In this document: positions 1 through 4,783 of the stretch, piece by piece
Position numbering within the stretch: the stretch's first letter is position 1
How the letters are laid out: each line of letters opens with the position of its first letter
Made by a program: the position numbers and the translations under genes
Notes under the pieces: generated by a model
The model's input: only the letters and a program-made list of their open reading frames with translations
What the model was told of the DNA's origin: nothing
The model's database searches: none
Assembly: GCA_001751225.1 (NCBI GenBank)
Contig: MAXT01000247.1
Location: 1-18,643 of the forward strand
Length of the DNA: 18,643 bases
Source of the DNA: Desulfuromonadales bacterium C00003107
Lineage (GTDB): Bacteria; Desulfobacterota; Desulfuromonadia; Desulfuromonadales; Syntrophotaleaceae
Reading direction: 5' to 3'

Positions 1-1
1 A

Positions 2-343
2 GCCGTTATAGTGAAGCGACTGTTACCACTGGCTTCACATGTCCAAACGTTGACTTACGACAACGGGAAAGAGTTTGCATTGCACCAAGACATTGATAAA
101 GAGCTTCAGTCCAATGGTTATTTTGCACATCCCTATCATTCGTGGGAGCGCGGACTGAACGAGAACACCAACGGCCTTATTCGCCAATTCTTCCCCAAAG
201 GTAAGGATCTCTCTGAAGTAACTGACGAAGAAATCCAGAGAGTCATGGACAAACTCAACAACCGCCCCAGAAAATGCCTTGGATTTAAAACCCCAAATCA
301 GGTATTTTTCGGAATGAATCCACCCGTTGCACTTGCGAGTTGA
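2..343 (+). CDS. IS30-family transposase, C-terminal part (5' end beyond window)
   Basis: This is the C-terminal catalytic portion of a DDE transposase that would cut and join the IS ends. The frame is open to the left edge, and the GTG at 11 is probably an internal Val codon. Counting from that GTG, the second catalytic Asp is in TYDNGKEF (residue 17) and the Glu is in NENTNGLIRQFFPKG (residue 51). That leaves exactly 33 residues between them, the D(33)E spacing typical of IS30. The tail RPRKCLGFKTPNQVFFG is also characteristic of the family. The first catalytic Asp and the N-terminal helix-turn-helix lie outside the window. The stop TGA is at 341-343, inside the presumed right inverted repeat, as is common in compact IS30 elements. 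No frameshift is visible in this part. Confidence 0.93.
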   Translation, partial: AVIVKRLLPLASHVQTLTYDNGKEFALHQDIDKELQSNGYFAHPYHSWERGLNENTNGLIRQFFPKGKDLSEVTDEEIQRVMDKLNNRPRKCLGFKTPNQVFFGMNPPVALAS

Positions 344-350
344 ATCCGCG
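326..350 (+). repeat. Probable IS30 right terminal inverted repeat
   Basis: The sequence gttgcacttgcgagttgaat followed by ccgcg overlaps the transposase stop codon. It has the GTTGCACTT...TTGAA(T)-C-GC look often seen at IS30-family ends. The left partner is outside the window, so the match between ends cannot be tested and the boundary is approximate. Beyond it (351-431) is ordinary AT-rich spacer with no gene and no clear terminator. Confidence 0.4.
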
Positions 351-431
351 CTCCATAATAAATATATCTATTAACGATTATTGCCTGCCACTCACCAGGA
401 AGCAAATTGAACTCACTGAGTCTATGGGCTG

Positions 432-959
432 CTAAATTGCCAAAGGGTCATCCAGACCGGCCAGAAGCAAAACAGCTTGCCACTGCTCCCTGGTAACCGG
501 TTGTACAGACAAGCGATTGCCCTTTTTTAACACGCCCATGGCGGCCAGCACCGGATGCTGAGCTAAGTCGTGCCGTGTGATGGGAGCCGGCAGCGAAGCC
601 AGGTATTGAACATCGACCATATACCAGATCGGCTTAGCTTCTGTGGCTCGAGGGTCGAAGTGGTCGGCGCCAGGGTCAAGGGCAGTATGATCAGGGTATC
701 CCTCGCGGACCACCCGCGCCAGACCGACGATGGCCGGTTGCGAAATATTACTGTGATAGAATAATACCCCGTCCCCGCACTTGATAGAATCTCGCAAAAG
801 ATTGCGAGCTTGATAATTGCGGACCCCGTCCCACGGTTCAATGCCTTCAGGGCGGTTTTTAAAATCGCTCAAAGAAAAACAATTCGGTTCCGACTTCATC
901 AACCAATAGTTGCTCTCTGGATTATCTCCAATATCTTTTTTAATGGACATGACCGTCAT
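432..959 (-). CDS. EVE-domain protein (PUA-like, predicted modified-nucleotide reader)
   Basis: A single EVE domain fills almost the whole 175-aa protein. EVE is a PUA-superfamily fold that binds modified bases in DNA or RNA; human thymocyte nuclear protein 1 is a relative. Visible family hallmarks are YWLMKSEP (about residues 18-25), WDGVRNYQARN (about 44-54), GDGVLFYHSN and, near the end, KKGNRLSVQPVT. The start is uncertain: ATG at 959 or in-frame ATG at 950, neither with a strong ribosome site, and the conserved part begins about residue 17. The stop codon of a decayed phosphohexomutase directly abuts the ATG (TAG at 960-962, ATG at 957-959). The gene therefore probably once relied on translation from that upstream gene. 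The natural ligand cannot be read from sequence. It is not inside a visible restriction or defence cluster. Confidence 0.92.
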   Translation of the reverse strand: MTVMSIKKDIGDNPESNYWLMKSEPNCFSLSDFKNRPEGIEPWDGVRNYQARNLLRDSIKCGDGVLFYHSNISQPAIVGLARVVREGYPDHTALDPGADHFDPRATEAKPIWYMVDVQYLASLPAPITRHDLAQHPVLAAMGVLKKGNRLSVQPVTREQWQAVLLLAGLDDPLAI

Positions 960-1073
960 CTAGCTCAAAAAGAAGGATTGGGCGACAGCTGCCAGTTCCT
1001 TTAGTTGCAAAGAACTGAAAGATTCGCCATAGGTACGCACCACCGGTTCGGTGCCCGACTTACGAAACAATAT
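960..1073 (-). pseudogene. C-terminal remnant of an alpha-D-phosphohexomutase (phosphoglucomutase/phosphomannomutase)
   Basis: Reading the minus strand from about 1073 to the TAG at 960-962 gives ILFRKSGTEPVVRTYGES followed by FSSLQLKELAAVAQSFFLS. RKSGTEPVVRTYGES is the phosphate-binding loop of domain 4 of phosphoglucomutase/phosphomannomutase enzymes, and the distance from that loop to the stop fits the family's C-terminus. Upstream there is an in-frame TGA at 1074-1076, just where family members usually have Trp (one G-to-A change from TGG), then TAA at 1086-1088. The first three domains, including the active-site Ser, are absent; a different gene lies upstream. This is therefore a dead scrap of a once full-length gene, not a gene split by the window. 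The remnant's stop abuts the EVE start codon, so the two genes were probably neighbours in an operon. Confidence 0.8.
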
Positions 1074-1113
1074 TCAGAATGCGTCTTAGAAACATAATGC
1101 TTTCTACTCAAAC

Positions 1114-1242
1114 TCAAGGAGAATCATCCTGCAAGGAAAACCCTTTAACGGTTTTTTTAACCCAGTTACAGGTCAAAACAATACCATGAACACGACGTAA
1201 CCTGTCGTAATAAATACAAACTGGCTTAACGGCTTTCTTCAT
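1114..1242 (-). CDS. Possible small protein, 42 aa, function unknown
   Basis: An ATG at 1242 opens a 42-codon frame ending with TGA at 1114-1116. The product starts MKKAVKPVCIYYDRLRR and continues VHGIVLTCNWVKKTVKGFSL then QDDSP. It overlaps the last 17 bases of the upstream CxxCxxCC gene in another frame, so translation would depend on coupling; no good ribosome site is visible. The VHGIVLTCNW...VKGFSLQDD pattern loosely recalls the N-terminal half of small deltaproteobacterial proteins with a GIV..-W-..V..(I/L) beta pattern followed by an acidic stretch. That resemblance is from memory and weak. If it holds, this copy is cut short and may be decaying like the phosphohexomutase scrap 40 bases further on. 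A chance ORF is also possible. Confidence 0.35.
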   Translation of the reverse strand: MKKAVKPVCIYYDRLRRVHGIVLTCNWVKKTVKGFSLQDDSP

Positions 1243-1609
1243 CGCCAAAAATGGGCGCTCGATAATTATCGATGTCGGCAACGTATGGGCAGTCAGCAGG
1301 CAAAAAGCCGCCAGCGGCCAGTTCCGGAGTCAAGCATACACAGCCTGGTCGCCGTTTATTCCGCTCGGCATAGACGGTACAGCGGCGGCTTTCGAGGTCA
1401 AGCATTTCACAGGGAATATCTGTATAGTAAATATCCCCTTCAAATTCGATTTTTTCATAACAACAGCGAGCGCAACACCGGCACTTCGACTCCCAGTCTT
1501 TAACAACCGTCAAAATACTATCCTTTCGATACCAAACACAGAAAACCCTGGTCCCCTCTGGCAAAACTTCACTGCAATTGATTTTCCAATTGACAAATTT
1601 TCTCCACAT
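1226..1609 (-). CDS. YkgJ-type CxxCxxCC cysteine-cluster protein
   Basis: This small soluble protein (127 aa from ATG 1609) has 12 cysteines and belongs to the CxxCxxCC/YkgJ family, thought to bind zinc or an iron-sulfur cluster; its cellular role is unknown. The signature CRCCARCC sits at residues 43-50. Further conserved Cys follow in YYTDIPCEMLD (67), RRCTVY (77), PGCVCLTPE (90, 92) and LPADCPYV (107). An in-frame GTG at 1624 would add five residues. I prefer ATG 1609 because a minus-strand promoter candidate (1627-1655) would place GTG 1624 at or before the transcription start. The gene diverges from the PxxKW gene, and their control regions overlap. Its stop overlaps the small ORF at 1114-1242. 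Confidence 0.85.
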   Translation of the reverse strand: MWRKFVNWKINCSEVLPEGTRVFCVWYRKDSILTVVKDWESKCRCCARCCYEKIEFEGDIYYTDIPCEMLDLESRRCTVYAERNKRRPGCVCLTPELAAGGFLPADCPYVADIDNYRAPIFGDEESR

Positions 1610-1619
1610 GCATAATAAT
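1590..1619 (+). promoter_or_regulatory. Sigma70-like promoter for the PxxKW gene
   Basis: A perfect -35 TTGACA (1590-1595) is followed, 18 bases on, by AATAAT (1614-1619, five of six matches to consensus). TAATAA one base earlier is an alternative. The start of transcription would be near 1626, about 47 bases before the ATG at 1673. The promoter lies over the 5' end of the divergent CxxCxxCC gene, so the two units probably interfere with each other. Confidence 0.5.
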
Positions 1620-1626
1620 GCCACTC

Positions 1627-1655
1627 TTTAGAGGAAAAAAGAACAGTTGTATCAA
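1627..1655 (-). promoter_or_regulatory. Weak promoter candidate for the CxxCxxCC gene
   Basis: On the minus strand TTGATA (1655-1650) and TCTAAA (1632-1627) are 17 bases apart. Both are imperfect matches to the -35 and -10 boxes. Transcription would begin near 1620, leaving only about ten bases before ATG 1609. The element lies between the divergent genes and shares space with the PxxKW ribosome site region. This is inference from spacing only. Confidence 0.3.
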
Positions 1656-1672
1656 AAAGGAGGCAATATCAG

Positions 1673-1957
1673 ATGAAGTGTGAAACCGTTCTTCCCGGCA
1701 CTGAGTGTACCTTCTGGACCAAGCGCGGTTGTGTCTTTGAAGGCAACACCTGCCAGCCCGTCGTAGAAGAATGCCAGGGCTGCGAGCGGATCGTCGACAG
1801 CAAAGTCGGCCAGGTCTGTTCAGCCTACCCGGCTCCTTCGCATAAATGGAGCGCCGGTCTGTGCAATTTTGCGACCCACAAAAAAGTGGAACTCAAGAGC
1901 GTCGACGTAAAAGTCAACCCCCTCAAGGCATCCAAAAAAGCTGCCGGCAAGAAGTAA
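1673..1957 (+). CDS. PxxKW-family cysteine-rich protein, function unknown
   Basis: This 94-aa protein contains eight cysteines (3, 12, 20, 27, 34, 37, 49, 64). Its PSHKW motif at residues 55-59 gives the family name, and it ends with the conserved NPLKASKKAAGKK basic tail. The family is found mainly in Desulfuromonadales and relatives and has no assigned function. The even set of Cys with short loops suggests a metal- or cluster-binding mini-domain, but this is inference. There is no signal peptide or membrane segment. The start is well supported: AAGGAGG (1657-1663) lies nine bases before the ATG. The gene is monocistronic, with its own promoter candidate (1590-1619) and a strong terminator 20 bases after the stop, which suggests substantial independent expression. 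Confidence 0.9.
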   Translation: MKCETVLPGTECTFWTKRGCVFEGNTCQPVVEECQGCERIVDSKVGQVCSAYPAPSHKWSAGLCNFATHKKVELKSVDVKVNPLKASKKAAGKK

Positions 1958-1977
1958 ACACGGGGTTTTAGCGATTG

Positions 1978-2020
1978 AAAAAGAAAAGGGCAGGCGCATC
2001 GCGCCTGCCCTTTTCTTTTT
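1978..2020. terminator. Bidirectional intrinsic terminator, perfect 20-bp stem
   Basis: The left arm (1978-1997) and right arm (2001-2020) are exact reverse complements around the three-base loop ATC. The GC core is GGGCAGGCGC/GCGCCTGCCC, flanked by A-rich and T-rich arms. It can therefore stop transcription from the PxxKW gene (T-run TTTTCTTTTT on the plus strand) and from the convergent TPR gene ending at 2066. Confidence 0.93.
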
Positions 2021-2065
2021 CCACTGGCAGCCGCCAGACCTCCCTGGCTTGCGAAAAACCGCCGT

Positions 2066-2857
2066 TTAAGACATTTCGGCCTTTAATCCTTCAACCAGCG
2101 CCGCCACTTCAGCACGAATCTCCTGCCCCAAGGTCGAGTGCTCGCAGTCAAGAAATTTTTGATAGTTGTGCACCGCCTCGCGAGTTTCATCGAGATCGAG
2201 ACAGATATTTCCCAGGGTGACATAGGCCTCGACCAACTCGGAATCAAGAACGATAGCTTGGCAACAAGCTTCCTTGGCAGCAGCCAAATCGCCCTGTTCA
2301 TGGTGGATTTCGGCCAAGTTCAGATGAACCCTAGCCTCCTGCGGATCAAGTTTCAGTGCTTTTTGATAACAGGACAGAGCCTGTTTAATATCTGACTGAG
2401 CGAGAAAAGCATCCCCCAGGCAGGTACAGAGGAAGGCTGTATCTCCGTCCAGCTTGGCGGCTTTTCGATAGTTCTCAATGGCCTCGACAAAGCGCTGCTG
2501 CTGATAATGCACCAGGCCGATACTGGCCCAAGCCTCCCCTTCTTCGGAATCCACCTGCAGAATTGTACGGTAGCATTCCATAGCCTTTTCTGTGTCATCC
2601 AACTCAAAGAGCAAATCTCCCAAGGCAAACAGCAGTTCAACCTCTTGTGGGTGCTCTTGAAGAGCTTGATCCAACACGGAAATGGCCTCTTGAGTCTTGC
2701 AGGCCTCGGACAGGGCTTCGGCCAACAGCAAAGACAACTCAACATTCTGCGGCGAATCTTTAAGTGCCTGTCGAAACAAACGGATGGCCGCCGGCCAGTC
2801 CTGATTCTCCAGAGCCACTCTCGCCTGTTGTTCACAATCGGTCATAGGATAATCCAT
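2066..2857 (-). CDS. Tetratricopeptide-repeat (TPR) protein
   Basis: About 263 aa made almost wholly of TPR helices, a scaffold for protein-protein contacts. Repeats can be followed through motifs such as ALSEACKTQEAISVLDQALQ, LLFELDDTEKAMECYRTIL, GLVHYQQQRFVEAIENYRKA, AFLAQSDIKQALSCYQKAL, AEIHHEQGDLAAAKEACCQA and CLDLDETREAVHNYQKFL. That is about seven 34-residue units. No signal peptide or catalytic domain is visible, so it is probably cytoplasmic and its partner is unknown. The frame is open further upstream to a TTG at 2890 that overlaps the phosphatidyltransferase stop. I chose ATG 2857; ATG 2845 is also possible, and none has a good ribosome site. It is the last gene of the mutL-miaA-hfq operon and ends at the bidirectional terminator. 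Confidence 0.88.
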   Translation of the reverse strand: MDYPMTDCEQQARVALENQDWPAAIRLFRQALKDSPQNVELSLLLAEALSEACKTQEAISVLDQALQEHPQEVELLFALGDLLFELDDTEKAMECYRTILQVDSEEGEAWASIGLVHYQQQRFVEAIENYRKAAKLDGDTAFLCTCLGDAFLAQSDIKQALSCYQKALKLDPQEARVHLNLAEIHHEQGDLAAAKEACCQAIVLDSELVEAYVTLGNICLDLDETREAVHNYQKFLDCEHSTLGQEIRAEVAALVEGLKAEMS

Positions 2858-2886
2858 GGTAATTGTTGGCTCAACCCACCCCAAAA

Positions 2887-3438
2887 TCAACCCGGCAATG
2901 ATGCTTCATCGGGCAGGGTGCGCAACCGCCGAAAAATATAGTGGCCACCGGAAAAAACAGTCAGCAGTCCCGTCGTAAAAAACAACCAGACAAGCCAGGG
3001 AGCCGGCCAGCCGGTTACCGCAAGTAGCAATACTGCCGCAACAGTAAGCAACTGTAAAAAGGTCGTCTGCTTTCCCCAAGGACTCGGTTCGACCTTGAGC
3101 TCCCAGCCACAGAAAAAAATAATCGCGGCCCCAAGGATCATAAACAGGTCTTTAAAAAAGACCACAACCGCAAGCCAGGCTGGCACCAGCCCGATAAAAG
3201 CCAGCGAGAGATAGCAGGACAATGTCAGTATTTTATCGGCTGCCGGATCGAGGTAGAGCCCGAGCAGTGTACATTGGTTGAGCAAGCGAGCAAAGAGGCC
3301 ATCGAGCAGATCGGTAACCGCCGCGAGCAGAAACAACGCCAACGTCAGTTCAAATTCACGATAGATTACACAGATAGTTACCAACGGTACCAGAAACAAC
3401 CGCAGCAGGGTCAGCGAATTCGGGACATTCAAAACCAT
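2887..3438 (-). CDS. CDP-alcohol phosphatidyltransferase (PgsA-like), inner membrane
   Basis: This enzyme transfers a phosphatidyl group from CDP-diacylglycerol to an alcohol, as in phosphatidylglycerophosphate synthesis. The full family motif D(x)2DG(x)2AR(x)8G(x)3D(x)3D is present: D43, D46, G47, A50, R51, G60, D64 and D68 in a 183-aa protein. Several hydrophobic helices fit an integral membrane enzyme, and the N-terminal VPNSLTLLRLFLVP is typical of PgsA. The frame is open to ATG 3471, but AGGGGG at 3450-3445 lies six bases before ATG 3438, which decides the start. Whether it makes phosphatidylglycerophosphate or another phospholipid cannot be fixed from sequence. It lies 153 bases after hfq with no visible terminator between, and its stop touches the TPR frame. 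Confidence 0.88.
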   Translation of the reverse strand: MVLNVPNSLTLLRLFLVPLVTICVIYREFELTLALFLLAAVTDLLDGLFARLLNQCTLLGLYLDPAADKILTLSCYLSLAFIGLVPAWLAVVVFFKDLFMILGAAIIFFCGWELKVEPSPWGKQTTFLQLLTVAAVLLLAVTGWPAPWLVWLFFTTGLLTVFSGGHYIFRRLRTLPDEASLPG

Positions 3439-3591
3439 ACACATCCCCCTAACATAGGCGCATTGCGACATCCATCGCCTCGTAAAGCAACCTAGCTCGA
3501 CTCACTCAGCTTAGACGTCGGAATATAACAACCTAATCAGGAGGGAATCATTCCTCGGAGAATCCAGTCCCCCCATCCCGTTGGCAGCGAA

Positions 3592-3825
3592 TTAATCCCT
3601 GCTCCCGTGGAGACGGAAAGCACCATCAGCTGAGGTTATCGAAGAAATGGCGTGTTTGTACAACAGAAGGTCGCCGCTGCATTCAACAAGTACACAGAAG
3701 CTGTCAAAGGATTTGATAAAGCCTTCCAGTTTTTGCCCCGACATCATCATTACAATTACACGGACACGCTCTTTACGAGCCTGGTTAAGATACTGATCCT
3801 GGATATTAAATGGGGTCTTAGACAT
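3592..3825 (-). CDS. hfq: RNA chaperone Hfq
   Basis: Hfq forms a hexameric ring that pairs small RNAs with mRNAs. The 77-aa product has the classical N-terminus FNIQDQYLNQARKERV, Sm1 (GQKLEGFIKSFDSFCVLVE) and Sm2 (LLYKHAISSI). The proximal-face residues expected from E. coli are all found one position later: Q9, F43, Y56, K57, H58. The rim patch reads RKER (17-20), slightly weaker than RRER. The Pro of the usual RVPV segment is replaced, giving RVRVIV. The C-terminal tail is short, about 12 residues after the Sm core. AAGGAG adjoining the miaA stop codon is a good ribosome site six bases before the ATG. The gene order mutL-miaA-hfq is the same as in E. coli, so post-transcriptional control is coupled here to tRNA modification and repair genes. 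Confidence 0.98.
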   Translation of the reverse strand: MSKTPFNIQDQYLNQARKERVRVIVMMMSGQKLEGFIKSFDSFCVLVECSGDLLLYKHAISSITSADGAFRLHGSRD

Positions 3826-3835
3826 GGCCGCTCCT

Positions 3836-4783
3836 TTATTTGGACATTATAAAATGATCAATCAACTTCAATACCTTAGCAAACTCTCTCGGGGAATCAA
3901 GCCAAATTATTTCTTTATGTTTCCCAAACCATGTCAACTGACGCTTGGCATAGCGACGTGAATTACGTTGAATCAAGGAAATAGTGTCCTGCAAAGACGC
4001 TTTACCGAGCAAATGGTTTACAGATTCCTGATAACCGATAGTCTTCAATGCCTTAAGCTCTGGGCTATAACCCCGATCCAGCAGCGCCTCGGCCTCCTGC
4101 AGCAAACCAGCCTCCATCATGGCATAAACCCGCCCGTTAATGCGCTCATACAGTAAATCTCGCTGCGACGTTAAACCGATGGTTAAAACCCGGAAAGGAC
4201 TTTGAACTGCGGCATGCCGGTCCTGCAAATCAGACAATCGTTGACCGCTTTGATAAAAAACCTCCAGAGCCCGTATGATACGCACCTGATCCAGCGGGGT
4301 AAGCCGTGCCGCCATAGCCGGGTCAACCGCCTGCAGCCGGACATGCAAACTACCGGGACCGTGCATGAGCTCCGACTCTGCCAGTTCCTGACGCAGCGCC
4401 GGATCGGCACCGGGTGCATCAACCAGACCCCGCAGCAACGCCTCGATATAAAAACCCGTACCCCCTACGACCAACGGCAGGCGCTGACGGCCAGCAATGT
4501 CAAGGAGGGCGGCGCGCCCCTGCTGTAAAAAGTCGGAAGCCGTGAAGTCCTCATCGGGGTCAACCACATCGATCAAATGATGGCGAACCTTGGATCGCTC
4601 CTCGATGGTCGCCTTGGCCGTGCCGATATCCATTCCCCGATACACTTGCCTTGAATCAGAGGAGATAATTTCTAGCTCACACTGTTCCGCCAGCTGCAAA
4701 GCCAGCGCTGTTTTGCCCCCAGCGGTGGGACCGCAAATCACCACCAGGGTCAGGGGTTGTTCGCCACCATTGCCTGCGTTCAT
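3836..4783 (-). CDS. miaA: tRNA dimethylallyltransferase MiaA
   Basis: MiaA adds a dimethylallyl group to N6 of A37 in tRNAs reading UNN codons. The protein shows the P-loop GPTAGGKT near residue 20, SSDSRQVYRGMDIGTAKA, the VGGTGFYIEALLRG segment, the LDQVRIIRALEV motif and the C-terminal RRYAKRQLTWF that contacts tRNA. Length (about 315 aa) is normal. Two ATG codons sit in tandem: 4786 overlaps the mutL stop as ATGA, and 4783 overlaps it as TGATG. AGAGG lies five bases before the second, so I took 4783. Tight coupling with mutL and the hfq ribosome site at its stop codon indicate one transcript. Confidence 0.97.
   Translation of the reverse strand: MNAGNGGEQPLTLVVICGPTAGGKTALALQLAEQCELEIISSDSRQVYRGMDIGTAKATIEERSKVRHHLIDVVDPDEDFTASDFLQQGRAALLDIAGRQRLPLVVGGTGFYIEALLRGLVDAPGADPALRQELAESELMHGPGSLHVRLQAVDPAMAARLTPLDQVRIIRALEVFYQSGQRLSDLQDRHAAVQSPFRVLTIGLTSQRDLLYERINGRVYAMMEAGLLQEAEALLDRGYSPELKALKTIGYQESVNHLLGKASLQDTISLIQRNSRRYAKRQLTWFGKHKEIIWLDSPREFAKVLKLIDHFIMSK

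Larger units (their letters stand above)
1..350 (+). mobile_element. IS30-family insertion sequence, right-hand part only
   Basis: The window opens inside an insertion sequence. What is visible is the 3' part of an IS30-type transposase gene and, overlapping its last codons, a sequence that looks like the right terminal inverted repeat (about 326-350). The left end, the rest of the transposase and any target-site duplication lie outside the window, so whether the element is complete or active cannot be judged. It points toward the EVE gene, whose 3' end starts 82 bases beyond the presumed IS end. The family call is firm from the transposase; the exact right boundary is an estimate. Confidence 0.75.

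Noticed and set aside
432..1624. EVE plus cysteine-cluster genes as a defence island
   Set aside because: EVE domains can occur in restriction systems, but no nuclease, methylase or helicase is near. The pair looks like ordinary chromosomal genes beside a gene remnant.
3541..3556. Small imperfect palindrome GGGAATCATTCC between hfq and the phosphatidyltransferase
   Set aside because: It is short, has no T-run and matches no known operator; it is probably chance.
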